A stretch of DNA of 26,978 nt from JBEBXQ01 sp040391535. GTDB taxonomy: Bacteria; Bacteroidota; Bacteroidia; Cytophagales; Spirosomataceae. The DNA is taken from assembly GCA_040391535.1 (NCBI GenBank), contig JBEBXQ010000061.1, positions 1-26,978 of the forward strand. Direction: 5' to 3'. The position numbers and the translations under genes were made by a program. Positions 1-7,972 of this stretch are shown here, piece after piece; the stretch's first letter is position 1, and every line of letters begins with the position of its first letter. The notes beneath the pieces are model-generated. The model ran no database searches and was not told where the DNA came from. It saw nothing but the letters and a program-made list of their open reading frames with translations.

Positions 1-1
1 C

Positions 2-127
2 ACTGTTATGCTCAATGCGGGAGATAATATCGGACTTTTTTATGAAGCTGGCGGTTATTTTTCTTCGTTAGATATGTCTGCCGGAGAGGGTAAAGGGGTC
101 ACCTGGTCAATCACCAGGCTGAATTAA
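2..127 (+). CDS. 3' end of an unidentified protein (partial)
   Basis: An open frame enters from the left edge and ends at TAA (125-127), leaving the last 41 residues. They include the stretches AGDNIGLFYEAGG and GKGVTWSITRLN. The alternating hydrophobic and polar pattern looks like the last strands of a secreted beta-sandwich domain, perhaps an accessory module of a hydrolase, but I do not recognise a family. The frame is open with no start in the window and is followed by a terminator-like hairpin at 209-249, which supports it being a real gene end. Confidence 0.5.
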   Translation, partial: TVMLNAGDNIGLFYEAGGYFSSLDMSAGEGKGVTWSITRLN

Positions 128-208
128 TTTTCCATCATTATGAAGCGGTGCAGACAGTCTCTGAGGCCGGGAATAAGAACCTGCTGATTTCTATTCTTCA
201 TACCCTGG

Positions 209-249
209 AAAAGGGCCCAAACAACAACATGAATGTTTGAGCCCTTTTT
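209..249. terminator. Bidirectional intrinsic terminator
   Basis: The arms AAAGGGCCCAAAC and GTTTGAGCCCTTT pair with one mismatch around a 12-nt loop and are followed by T5 on the plus strand. On the minus strand the mismatch becomes a G-U pair and a T4 tract follows. It lies between the plus-strand partial gene ending at 127 and the minus-strand aldolase-like gene ending at 297, so it can serve both. Confidence 0.75.
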
Positions 250-296
250 CTACAATATTATCTTTCCTGAAATTAATAATAACGTGCTAGCCCGCA

Positions 297-1397
297 TCAA
301 TAGTTGATTTTCCGGTTGCGGGCCACAATATCCCAGTTGCCACTGGCCTCGTGACGGGTAACGGTGACCGCAGATTCATAAAGGGCTACTGTCGGACAAA
401 CATGAATCGGCATAGCATACAGTATATCACCTATTTTCCACGAATGCCCCTCCCCTGCTTCTATTACCATGTGTTCTTCGCTGTGACCCGCCGGTTGCAG
501 CTGCGGTGCATTCACAAAATAGACCCTTCTGTTAAGGGGATTTTCTGCGGCAATCGATTTATAACCCAGATCAATACAGATTCTTGACGGTGTAGGTAAG
601 GAAATAACACGGCACAAGACCAGTGCAGCCGGTAAAAAATCCTGTTCAGCGCATTCTTCTGCATAGCCCTTATCCCAGAAAACAAAAGTACCCGGACTGC
701 ATTCCACGCCTTCTCTGGCTGCATGGAAAGGAAAACTCGGAGAGCCGCCGAAAATTAAGTTTACCTTGTTTCCCAATGCAGTAAGCCGGTCTGATAATTG
801 CCTTACCGGCACAAATGCAGATTCACACATGGCCCGTCGTTCTTCCTGGCCGGGGTGGTGAATATGTCCGTCGTATGCATGAAGCCCAAGCATTTCTATA
901 CCTGGCAATAAATTGCATTTTTCATATAATTCAAAAGCTTGTTCAGGTACAATTCCGGTACGGTTCATTCCTACATTCAGGTCAATGTATAAGGAAAATG
1001 ATATTCGGTTGGCGACGGCAAGCGAAGAAAGCATTTCAGCTGTAACATCATTGTCAACCAGACACGAAAAAGACGTTTCAGGATAGGCTTTGATGAGTTG
1101 AATGAAACGTTCAGCTTTAGCTTTGAGAGGCTGATAGGCCATCAGGACATCCGGTGCTTTCACCAAGCCAAGCAACTCAGCTTCGGCAATGGTAGCACAT
1201 TTGAATTTTGTAATCCCTGCCGCAAGCTGCATTTCGGCTACTTCACGGGTTTTATGTGTTTTAATATGAGGCCTTAACCTTTCAACAGGCACCATTTCGG
1301 TTGCTCTCCTGATATTTTCCTTTATCCTTTCCGGATAAAATAGCAGTGCAGGAGAATCGATAGCTCCGGTGTTTTCAATATGATACCAATTATTCAT
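297..1397 (-). CDS. D-threonine aldolase / D-serine dehydratase-like PLP enzyme
   Basis: This 366-residue protein belongs to the alanine-racemase N-terminal-domain group that includes D-threonine aldolase and metal-dependent D-serine dehydratase. It has the fold-type III PLP lysine motif RPHIKTHK near residues 42-49, with K46 the likely Schiff-base lysine. The C-terminal domain has the His-x-Cys pair H332 and C334 (IHVCPT) that binds zinc or another divalent metal in these enzymes. Known family members cleave D-3-hydroxy amino acids to glycine plus aldehyde, or deaminate D-serine; the sequence alone does not decide which. The protein has no signal peptide and should be cytoplasmic. It stands alone on the minus strand, separated from the upstream DUF3078 gene by a terminator. 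Start ATG at 1395-1397, full family length. Confidence 0.85.
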   Translation of the reverse strand: MNNWYHIENTGAIDSPALLFYPERIKENIRRATEMVPVERLRPHIKTHKTREVAEMQLAAGITKFKCATIAEAELLGLVKAPDVLMAYQPLKAKAERFIQLIKAYPETSFSCLVDNDVTAEMLSSLAVANRISFSLYIDLNVGMNRTGIVPEQAFELYEKCNLLPGIEMLGLHAYDGHIHHPGQEERRAMCESAFVPVRQLSDRLTALGNKVNLIFGGSPSFPFHAAREGVECSPGTFVFWDKGYAEECAEQDFLPAALVLCRVISLPTPSRICIDLGYKSIAAENPLNRRVYFVNAPQLQPAGHSEEHMVIEAGEGHSWKIGDILYAMPIHVCPTVALYESAVTVTRHEASGNWDIVARNRKINY

Positions 1398-1430
1398 TTT
1401 ACTAAACGATAAAATCCGGGTACAAATAAC

Positions 1431-1471
1431 AAAAAAACAGGCAGGAAACCCATGAAAGTTTCCTACCTGTT
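1431..1471 (-). terminator. Intrinsic terminator of the DUF3078 gene
   Basis: Fourteen-base arms (1436-1449 and 1458-1471) flank an 8-nt loop. Read on the minus strand all pairs form, one as G-U, and the hairpin runs into a T7 tract. On the plus strand the same position is a mismatch and no T tract follows. The polarity therefore points to ending the minus-strand gene 1511-2455. Confidence 0.8.
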
Positions 1472-1510
1472 CAAAGATCGGCAGAACCGGTTTATACTAA
1501 TGCGCCGCGG

Positions 1511-2455
1511 CTAAAATACGTACAAAAATCCCATATAGAGTGATTGCGCATATTGAATACGGGCACTCTGATCGTCATCATAAACCATTACCGCTCCTAC
1601 ATTGGCATTGAGATATTTCCTGAATTTGGCCGTCAGCATGAGGTCAAGGCGGTTGTCAGGTGATTCGATATTATTATACGTTGCATACATCAGGTACCTG
1701 AGCTTCAGGTTAACGTTTTTAGCAATATCTTTGTCATAATTGGCAACGATCTGTAATAATGCAGCTTCGGTTTTTACCCTTTCCCCTATTTTCACACCGT
1801 AGTTCTTCTGATCAGGAGTGTACGCATAAAGGCTCGTATCAGCTACAATTGTCTGGCGCAATGCAGCCGGAGAGAAATTAACGAAAAAACTTGGTGTAGG
1901 TTTGTATTCGAATCCTATCATTTCGGTAACATACGCCGGTGAAAAGAAACCTGATATTTTGTTCTTCCGCTCCAGGCTGTCGGAGACCATTGTATAATGA
2001 TATCCGGGCGCAAACTGGGACAGAAAATTCACATTGGCAATAAACCGCCAGTTTTTACTCAACATTCTTCCGTATTTGAAATCCCAGTATATCCTGTCAA
2101 TACTTTTATTGCTGCGTTGTCCGTGATTTTTGACTATTCCATACTGCGACTGAAAATCATTTCTCAATATGTTTTTCCCTTTTTGTACTTCTCTGAGATA
2201 ATTAAATAAAAAACCTACCGCAACAGAATTTTTGGCTCCACCTGACCAATTGTTGGTAAAAAAGCCCTGATTGAGATTAATCCCAAATTCCTTTTTATCA
2301 GCAAGCACCGTATCACGTTCGTAAGATGCTATACCGTAGGTTACTTTTGCCGTATTAACTTTTGTTTCATTCAGGTCCAGTAAGGTAAGTTGCGCATTGG
2401 CTGAAAAATATAATAAAAAAAAGAAAGCAGTCTTAAAGGTTTTCAAAAACGTCAT
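1511..2455 (-). CDS. DUF3078 outer-membrane beta-barrel protein
   Basis: A 314-residue protein with an N-terminal signal peptide (hydrophobic core about residues 9-20, cleavage likely after SANA). The body is made of alternating amphipathic strands such as FGINLNQGFFTNNWSGG, the conserved opening of the Bacteroidota DUF3078 family. It ends in aromatic FLYVF, and a C-terminal Phe is typical of outer-membrane barrels. The family's function is not established. It follows the S9 peptidase gene by 42 bp on the same strand, but its own TAACnTTTG-type promoter box (TACCTTTG, 2475-2482) and terminator (1431-1471) suggest that it can be transcribed alone. ATG at 2453-2455 fits the signal peptide. Confidence 0.85.
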   Translation of the reverse strand: MTFLKTFKTAFFFLLYFSANAQLTLLDLNETKVNTAKVTYGIASYERDTVLADKKEFGINLNQGFFTNNWSGGAKNSVAVGFLFNYLREVQKGKNILRNDFQSQYGIVKNHGQRSNKSIDRIYWDFKYGRMLSKNWRFIANVNFLSQFAPGYHYTMVSDSLERKNKISGFFSPAYVTEMIGFEYKPTPSFFVNFSPAALRQTIVADTSLYAYTPDQKNYGVKIGERVKTEAALLQIVANYDKDIAKNVNLKLRYLMYATYNNIESPDNRLDLMLTAKFRKYLNANVGAVMVYDDDQSARIQYAQSLYMGFLYVF

Positions 2456-2474
2456 TTCGGTTCAATTTTCAATA

Positions 2475-2482
2475 CAAAGGTA
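2475..2482 (-). promoter_or_regulatory. Bacteroidota -7 box (TACCTTTG) for the DUF3078 gene
   Basis: The minus-strand sequence TACCTTTG matches the Bacteroidota -7 consensus TAnnTTTG exactly and lies 19 bp upstream of the ATG, giving a very short leader. No clear -33 TTG was found. Assignment rests on the consensus match and position only. Confidence 0.5.
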
Positions 2483-2497
2483 ATGTAATACAGTTTT

Positions 2498-4405
2498 TTA
2501 AAGGGTTTCTTTTAGCCAGCTGAAGAATTCACGCTGCCAAACCATGGCGTTCTGAGGACTCAGCACCCAGTGATTTTCTTCCGGTAAATACAGTAAACGG
2601 CTTTTTATGCCTTTTAATTGCGCAGCCTGAAAGGCTTGAAGACCTTGTTCGATCGGAACACGGTAATCTTTGCCGCCCTGTACAATCAATATGGGGGTAT
2701 CCCATTTTTCAACAAAGTTACTGGGCGACTGAGCAAATGAACGCTGTGCAACCTGATTGTCCTTTTCCCAGTAAGCGCCGCCTTTCTCCCAGTTTTCGAA
2801 AAACATTTCATCGGTTGTGCCGTACATGCTTCTGAAATCATAAACTCCATCATGAGAAATAAATGTCCTGAACCGTCCGTCATGCATTCCTGCCAGGGCA
2901 AAAACGGAAAAACCTCCGAAACTGGCGCCTACACAGCCCAGTCTGCCTTTATCAACATAATCTTCTTTGGCTATATCATCAATGGCGCTCAGATAATCCT
3001 TTAAGACTTGTCCCCCCCAATCTTTACTCACCTGTTCATTCCAGGCCGTACCATGGCCCGGCATACCACGACGGTTAGGAGCAACAATTATATAGCCTTG
3101 TGAAGCCATCAGCTGGAAATTCCAGCGGAAAGAATAAAACTGTGTCAAAGCCGACTGCGGACCACCCTGGCAATACAATAAAGTTGGATATTTCTTAGAA
3201 GGATCAAAATCAGGAGGAAGGATTACCCAAACCAGCATATCTTTATTATCCGTCGTTTTTACCATTCTGGATTCAACAGTACACAGGCTGATATTATCGT
3301 AAAATTCATCGTTTACATTCGATAATTGCTGCATGGTTTTATCAAACAAATTCACAGCATAAATTTCGGATGCATGGTTCATATCCGAACGGGTCACCAT
3401 CAGACGGCCATTACTCTCCCCTATGATGGCATTTACATCAAAATTGCCTTGTGTGATCTGCTCAACAGAGGGCATTTTTCGGGTCCGGCCAGGGTCATCA
3501 ACTTTAAAAAGCTGTACTGTACCATTTATGGGCGCAAGGAAATAAATCGTTTTATCATCCTTCCCCCATACAAAACTATTGACATGGATATCGTCGCGAT
3601 GGCCGGTAAGATTCACTTTTCCAAAACCGTTATTAACAACAATATCCTGTTTATCCGCCTCATAACCATCACGTTTCATTTGCAGCCATGCAAGTGTACC
3701 TTTGGTATTATAGGCTGGTGCCACATCATAACCCGGGTTATCTTCTGTCAGGTTACGGGTGGTTTTTTTTACCATATCATACTCATATAGATCCGTATTC
3801 GTACTTACGGAGTAGGCTGTACCGAATTTCTTTTTGGTCACATATATGATCTTTCCTCCGTCAGGATGCCAGATATAATCCTCAGTTCCTCCGAATGGCT
3901 GCTGGGGGCAATCGTATGGTTCATCCTTCATAATATCTGTTGCAAGGCTGTCAGGTTGTCCGACAGCTTTTACGAATACATGACTAAAGTTACCATCCTC
4001 CCAGGTATCCCAATGCCTGTAATTCAGAGAATTAAAGACATAAGCATCTGATTTGTCCAGATCGCTGTACTTATCTTTTGCCCTTATCTGCATAATCTGT
4101 ACATCCCTGGTAACGAGCTCATGGCGTCCGTCGGGAGATATTTTATCATTCCGTAGCAGATTTTCTGTATCATTTATTTCAGTAGGACTTCCCCCTTTAA
4201 TGGGAATCAGATAGGTTTTTTTTACAGATTTATTAGAAGTTATATCCGGACTACTAACGTTATATATGATATTTTCACCGTTCTTTGTAATTCCGAGCGG
4301 TTGGATACGCCCGATTTGCCAGAGTAATTCAGGCGTAAGTTTTTCCTGTGCGGAAACAGGTAGGTACCACAGGAGACCAAACAGAAGAAGTGTCAGTTTT
4401 TTCAT
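2498..4405 (-). CDS. Secreted S9-family peptidase (prolyl oligopeptidase / DPP-IV-like)
   Basis: A 635-residue serine peptidase. Residues 1-20 form a signal peptide (hydrophobic LTLLLFGLLWYLPVSAQ), which is why I use the ATG at 4403-4405 and not the in-frame one 51 bp upstream. The first two thirds look like the beta-propeller of this family (ISPDGRHELV, YIWHPDGGKIIYV). The last third is an alpha/beta hydrolase: Ser495 in GASFGGFS, Asp580 in GGKDYRVP and His612 in EENHWVL make a complete catalytic triad with standard S9 spacing. It probably trims peptides, often after Pro or Ala, in the periplasm. The substrate is not visible. The upstream intergenic region is shared with the divergent fatty acid hydroxylase gene. 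Confidence 0.9.
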   Translation of the reverse strand: MKKLTLLLFGLLWYLPVSAQEKLTPELLWQIGRIQPLGITKNGENIIYNVSSPDITSNKSVKKTYLIPIKGGSPTEINDTENLLRNDKISPDGRHELVTRDVQIMQIRAKDKYSDLDKSDAYVFNSLNYRHWDTWEDGNFSHVFVKAVGQPDSLATDIMKDEPYDCPQQPFGGTEDYIWHPDGGKIIYVTKKKFGTAYSVSTNTDLYEYDMVKKTTRNLTEDNPGYDVAPAYNTKGTLAWLQMKRDGYEADKQDIVVNNGFGKVNLTGHRDDIHVNSFVWGKDDKTIYFLAPINGTVQLFKVDDPGRTRKMPSVEQITQGNFDVNAIIGESNGRLMVTRSDMNHASEIYAVNLFDKTMQQLSNVNDEFYDNISLCTVESRMVKTTDNKDMLVWVILPPDFDPSKKYPTLLYCQGGPQSALTQFYSFRWNFQLMASQGYIIVAPNRRGMPGHGTAWNEQVSKDWGGQVLKDYLSAIDDIAKEDYVDKGRLGCVGASFGGFSVFALAGMHDGRFRTFISHDGVYDFRSMYGTTDEMFFENWEKGGAYWEKDNQVAQRSFAQSPSNFVEKWDTPILIVQGGKDYRVPIEQGLQAFQAAQLKGIKSRLLYLPEENHWVLSPQNAMVWQREFFSWLKETL

Positions 4406-4711
4406 CTTGTATATGTTTAATAAAACCATTTTAATAGTTTGCTGATCTTTTGTCAAAATAAGTAGAATATTGGCTAAGTAGTATATAAATTATATAATAA
4501 TGACCATTTTTGAAGTCATTCATAAATTTTATCCTAAAAAGAATATTTTATTGACAATCGGATTATCTGCTATTGTAATGTACGCAGCCAGTATGCAAAA
4601 AGTGATTTGATATAGAAAAATATTCAGGCAAGATTATTTATATTTGGTTCAAAAATCAATATTTATAGTTCACAGGAACAAAATTGATAAATTATTAAAA
4701 ACGAATTCGCT
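4406..4711. other. Divergent intergenic region, about 300 bp
   Basis: A strongly A/T-rich region between the S9 peptidase (minus) and the fatty acid hydroxylase (plus). No reading frame looks coding. It holds the plus-strand promoter box at 4639-4646. I found no convincing -7 box for the peptidase, although TTATTTTG on the minus strand is one base short of the consensus. Confidence 0.5.
4639..4646 (+). promoter_or_regulatory. -7 box (TATATTTG) for the fatty acid hydroxylase gene
   Basis: Exact match to TAnnTTTG, about 65 bp before the ATG at 4712. No TTG was found at the expected -33 spacing, so only the -7 half is supported. Confidence 0.5.
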
Positions 4712-5374
4712 ATGGAAAAAAAGAAAATTCATAACAAGGGACAAGCCAGACTGTTTAAAAATGACTTCCTTGAAATGCTCACTAAATCACATCCTTTGGT
4801 AATATGGGGTATGTACATCCCGATCATCGGATATTTTTTGTACTATGCACATACCGAAAAGGGCTATTCAGTGGGAACTGTAATCACGGTCTTCTTTATC
4901 GGGATGGCTTTCTGGTCATTCTTTGAATACATTGCTCACCGCTATCTTTTTCACTGGATGAGCGAGAATCAGTCTATTCAGAAATTTGCCTATACCCTTC
5001 ATGGAAATCATCACGAATATCCGCGTGACCGCCAGCGTTTGTTCATGCCACCGATTCCAAGCTTACTTTTTTCCGCTGTGCTTATCGGTATTTTCTATCT
5101 TATCATGCGTAATTATATGTTTGCATTTTATCCTGGCTTCATTCTGGGTTATCTGTTATATGCGAGCATGCACTATGCAATCCATGCATGGGCTCCCCCA
5201 TTTAAATGGATGAAACCGCTTTGGAGAAACCACCATCTGCATCATTATAAAAACGAAGAAAAGGGATTTGGCGTTAGTTCCACAGTCTGGGATCATGTAT
5301 TTGGTACGACGTTTGATCTGAATAAGGAGAAGGAAGAGCAGGAAGAGGTTAAAAAGCTGATGTTTGATAAATAA
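4712..5374 (+). CDS. Fatty acid hydroxylase / sterol desaturase superfamily membrane protein
   Basis: This 220-residue integral membrane protein carries the full set of diiron histidine motifs of the superfamily: H76RYLFH81, H97GNHH101, H154YAIH158 and HHLHH at 174-178. Hydrophobic segments near residues 29-48, 55-72, 115-132 and 138-152 would place the histidines on the cytoplasmic face. Size and motif spacing resemble the Scs7/FA2H branch, so 2-hydroxylation of acyl chains, for example on the sphingolipids common in Bacteroidota, is the likely reaction; this substrate is an inference. The C-terminal tail is charged and lysine/glutamate-rich. It is a single-gene unit with its own promoter box and a strong terminator, and is the last gene before the replication origin. 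Confidence 0.85.
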   Translation: MEKKKIHNKGQARLFKNDFLEMLTKSHPLVIWGMYIPIIGYFLYYAHTEKGYSVGTVITVFFIGMAFWSFFEYIAHRYLFHWMSENQSIQKFAYTLHGNHHEYPRDRQRLFMPPIPSLLFSAVLIGIFYLIMRNYMFAFYPGFILGYLLYASMHYAIHAWAPPFKWMKPLWRNHHLHHYKNEEKGFGVSSTVWDHVFGTTFDLNKEKEEQEEVKKLMFDK

Positions 5375-5393
5375 TACATTTTATATTCTTCTG

Positions 5394-5423
5394 AAAGGCA
5401 TAGCATCCGCTATGCCTTTTTTT
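5394..5423 (+). terminator. Intrinsic terminator of the hydroxylase gene
   Basis: A perfect 11-bp stem (AAAGGCATAGC and its complement) with a 4-nt loop runs into T7. It sits 20 bp after the stop codon and 10 bp before the first iteron, insulating the origin from transcription. Confidence 0.9.
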
Positions 5424-5942
5424 GTATCCAACTGAGACATTATCCTAGTTGAATTACGAAAGATTCAGGATTGAAAAGGTGGTCTGAAATACACCCGGCA
5501 AATACCGGCTTAAGTGAATTATACGAGAGAAGATTGCTCTGTATCCGCCGTTGCATCGATTATAAAAGCTCATTGTTCACTAGTATTTTGTCGTAAATAC
5601 GCGCTATCTGATTGCACGCGTGAGCATAAGAAATGCGACAATATCCTCGTAATCTATGCCCTTTCTTCAGTGCTATCTGTTAATTTTTTCCCGTATTCTG
5701 GAAAATTTTAAACTGTCCGTGATTCTCCTGTATTATTATTATGTATTTTGTTCAGAGGATTGCTTAATACGACATAATCCTCGTCTTATCTACTGTTGTT
5801 AAGTATTATATCATAGCAAAGTTTATCTGGGTCGGTTTTTGTCGCAATAAAGTTAAAATATTGATTATCAGCATATTATGATGCTTTAATTAATAAAATA
5901 CTTCAATAGATTATCAGACTTCAAAACCACGAAATCCGGGAG

Positions 5943-5967
5943 CATAAGGGACAAAATGACCTTTATG
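5943..5967. promoter_or_regulatory. parS: Candidate parS centromere site 1
   Basis: Arms CATAAGGG and CCTTTATG (7 of 8 positions symmetric) flank the spacer ACAAAATGA. The 30 bases at 5939-5968 match those at 9494-9523 in 29 positions, although this copy is non-coding and the other lies in parB. It sits between dispersed iterons. Assignment as parS follows from palindromy, copy number and location beside parAB. Confidence 0.65.
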
Positions 5968-6140
5968 AATTAAGTATGCCTCCTGAATCTCTATTTGCTC
6001 TTGTTCCTCGTTGCTGTATCAGAACAGTGTATGGCTTCAGGTATCTTTTATGGAGTATTCTAAATAACGTCGCTTACTCATTGAGATGCCCTGGAGAATT
6101 TCTTTAATTACGACAAAAACCGAGTAATGATAGTTATTGA

Positions 6141-6159
6141 ACGCAATTCTGAATTGCGT
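6141..6159. repeat. Inverted repeat overlapping an iteron
   Basis: ACGCAATTC, one base, GAATTGCGT: a perfect 9-bp-arm inverted repeat whose right arm is the start of the iteron at 6154-6172. It places two iteron half-motifs head to head. It could bind an initiator dimer. Confidence 0.45.
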
Positions 6160-6638
6160 CATATTCCTCGTTGAAAATATCGGTGATATCTCTCGTTTTT
6201 CCGGATGGAAACAGCGCTTCAGAATAAAATGTGCAGTTTATACTAACGGGTTCTGAAAGCAATCTGCACTTCCCTTTTCAAAAAATACCTTATTGTTCTC
6301 AGAGTCGGCGAAGTATTTTTATTACGTGAGGTATCTGCCGTTAATTATTATGAAATGAATACAACTGAGGAGATAATGAAATAACCTATTACGACAAAAT
6401 CCTAGCAAATGGCTGTGATGTATTGCGGCACAAATAAACTGAAAGGCAGTTTGAACCCTTTCGCAATACGTAATACCGACAGAGTATGCACGTTTTCATC
6501 AGAACCAGTGATGGCGTAAAATGAGCATCTGATATATTGCGACAAAATCCTCTTTAAAAATTGGTACAGATCGTCCCGCTGTATGGCATGCAGCCGCTTT
6601 TTCACTAACTGCGACAAAATCCTAGTTGCGGCGCAAGG

Positions 6639-6647
6639 TTATCCACA
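6639..6647 (+). promoter_or_regulatory. DnaA box TTATCCACA
   Basis: Exact match to the high-affinity DnaA box TTATNCACA, 10 bp after the last dispersed iteron and directly before the A/T-rich tract. Iteron origins such as those of F, P1 and pSC101 pair DnaA boxes with Rep iterons, so the location makes a functional role likely. Confidence 0.8.
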
Positions 6648-6790
6648 TTTTTGCTGTTTTGAGTTTCTTTTTTTGTTTTTTTCTTTAGTTGAAATTCACA
6701 CAAACAAAATTTGTGTATTTTACTTTTATTTACTTATTTGTTATTTGAGGCACCATAACTAATTGATATTTAGTGTATTACATCTATTTT
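6648..6790. other. A/T-rich tract, probable DNA unwinding element
   Basis: Around 140 bp, mostly T on the plus strand, with long T runs at 6667-6682 and very few G or C. It lies between the DnaA box and the tandem iterons, where strand opening occurs in iteron origins. It includes an ACACAAA/TTTGTGT inverted repeat (6698-6716, 5-nt spacer) that could also be a small regulatory site. Confidence 0.65.
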
Positions 6791-6939
6791 TTACGTCAAA
6801 AACCTAGTTTTAAACGGCTTAATCCTCGTTTGATGCGACAATTACCTCGGCTTAGTGCGTCAGAAACCTCGTTTGTTACGACTTAATCCTCGTTTTGTTA
6901 CGACGTAAACCTCGTGAAATGCGACAGATATAAATTGTT
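6791..6939 (+). repeat. Seven tandem iterons, 21-22 bp period
   Basis: The CG-containing heads (ACG or GCG) start at 6793, 6814, 6835, 6857, 6878, 6900 and 6921, so steps are 21, 21, 22, 21, 22 and 21. Two helical turns per step place all sites on one face of the helix. Typical units read TTACGACTTAATCCTCGTTT. Unit 7 is only a head half and forms part of the inverted repeat before rep. All are direct repeats pointing towards the initiator gene. Confidence 0.9.
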
Positions 6940-6944
6940 GTCGT
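6921..6944. promoter_or_regulatory. Candidate Rep autoregulatory operator
   Basis: CGACA (6922-6926) and TGTCG (6939-6943) form an inverted repeat of the iteron head with a 12-bp A/T-rich spacer. Rep_3 initiators repress their own genes as dimers on inverted half-iterons near the promoter. The position, 60 bp before the rep start codon, fits that model; no promoter box was recognised with certainty. Confidence 0.5.
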
Positions 6945-7003
6945 TTTTGAGAAAAAGATTTATATTGCGGCATCTTAATATCCTATATCCATACGTATAT
7001 TGC

Positions 7004-7927
7004 ATGAAACAGAAGTCAAAAGCATTATTGCCCAAAGATAATAAGTTAATTACTCAGGATAATGCCATTACCAGTGCACGTTACGAAATGTCAGCACTGG
7101 AGCGTAATATGATTTATATGCTGATGGCCGAGTTGAAACAGACCGACACTGCCGAGACGTTGTACTATATTTCTGTTTCTGCACTGATGGCGCTTACTAA
7201 AACAAAGAACTCCTACGAAGACTTTAAAAGAGCTACTGAAAACCTGGTAGGCCGTGTGCTGACGATTGTCAGGCCCAACGGCAACCTGCTGCAGGTGTCT
7301 ATGATCTCATCGGCCGAATATATTAACGGCCAGGGAATTATTGAAATCAGCCTGGATCCGAAGATCCGCCCCTATTTCTTTGACCTTAAGCAGAATTTCA
7401 CCACTTTTCAGTTGCATATGGCGTTGAGCATGACAAGTAAATATTCTAAAAGAATATATGAAATGTTGTCTCAGTTTAAAGACCTCGGAACTTTGAAAAT
7501 TGACGTTCTTGAGCTTAAAAGCCGTTTATCTCTCTATGATGAAAAGAAAGGAGAAGAACAGTATACAAACTGGAATGATTTTGCCAGAAGAATTCTGAAT
7601 GTAGCCAAAAAGGAGATCAATGAGAAAACCGACCTGATTATTGATTTTGAGGGAGTAAAAAAAGGCCGGAAGTTTGTTCAGATAATATTTAGTATCGGAA
7701 GGAAAGATGCTCCTTCTACCCTACCCTTTGACGATGACCGGAATACTAATATTTTCAGCCGTCTGGTCAATGATTTCAGACTTAGAAGAGATCAGGCCAG
7801 CCGGGTAATGGAAAAATTCAGTATTCAGGAAATCAATAAGACACTCTATGATATATCGCTGAAAGTTTCTGACGGAACTATAACCAATCTTGGGGCTTAT
7901 ACTGCCAAAGTTTTTGGACTATCCTGA
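7004..7927 (+). CDS. rep: Rep_3-family replication initiator protein
   Basis: A 307-residue initiator of the RepE/RepA/pi type, built from two winged-helix domains. Recognisable are the N-terminal stretch ARYEMSALERNMIYMLMAEL, the strand pair with GIIEISLDPKIRPYFFDL, and the helix FQLHMALSMTSKYSKRIYEML, which is a hallmark of the family. It should bind the upstream iterons as a monomer, open the A/T-rich tract with DnaA and host proteins, and repress itself as a dimer. I use the ATG at 7004: the longer frame begins at a GTG (6914) inside iteron 6 and its 30 extra residues are not family-like. A 92-bp gap separates it from parA on the same strand. It is complete, with no frameshift. Confidence 0.92.
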   Translation: MKQKSKALLPKDNKLITQDNAITSARYEMSALERNMIYMLMAELKQTDTAETLYYISVSALMALTKTKNSYEDFKRATENLVGRVLTIVRPNGNLLQVSMISSAEYINGQGIIEISLDPKIRPYFFDLKQNFTTFQLHMALSMTSKYSKRIYEMLSQFKDLGTLKIDVLELKSRLSLYDEKKGEEQYTNWNDFARRILNVAKKEINEKTDLIIDFEGVKKGRKFVQIIFSIGRKDAPSTLPFDDDRNTNIFSRLVNDFRLRRDQASRVMEKFSIQEINKTLYDISLKVSDGTITNLGAYTAKVFGLS

Positions 7928-7972
7928 ATCATAATTTCAATTTTTGTCAAGAAAAATTGACTTTGTGTCAAA

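Larger units (their letters stand above)
5433..6628. repeat. Ten dispersed iterons in both orientations
   Basis: Copies at 5433-5450 (+), 5579-5596 (-), 5634-5652 (+), 5768-5786 (+), 5831-5847 (-, weaker), 6108-6127 (+), 6154-6172 (+), 6389-6407 (+), 6537-6555 (+) and 6610-6628 (+). The core GCGACA or ACGACA, two or three A/T bases, ATCCT[CA]G is kept while the flanks vary. Spacing is irregular, unlike the tandem block. In iteron replicons such outlying sites titrate the initiator and set copy number; that role here is inferred. Confidence 0.8.
5433..6944. other. Iteron-type replication origin region
   Basis: About 1.5 kb without a plausible gene, filled with copies of a 19-bp element close to TRCGACAAAATCCTCGTTT. 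There are ten dispersed copies (5433-6628), a DnaA box (6639-6647), an A/T-rich tract (6648-6790) and seven tandem copies (6791-6939) directly before a Rep_3 initiator gene. This is the standard order of an iteron origin. Open frames at 5514-5711 and 6402-6617 run through the repeats and show no protein-like features, so I treat them as chance. Confidence 0.85.

Noticed and set aside
3326..3790. Plus-strand open frame of 154 codons
   Set aside because: It lies entirely antisense to the propeller part of the S9 peptidase, which has a complete triad and signal peptide.
5514..5711. Open frame of 65 codons in the origin
   Set aside because: It runs through an inverted iteron and a direct iteron, and its translation has no protein-like pattern.
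6402..6617. Minus-strand open frame of 71 codons in the origin
   Set aside because: It overlaps iterons at both ends, and its repeated use of iteron sequence explains the open frame.
6791..6939. CRISPR-like spaced repeats
   Set aside because: Units are only about 19 bp with 2-3 bp between them, are degenerate, and lie directly before a Rep_3 gene; there are no cas genes. They are iterons.
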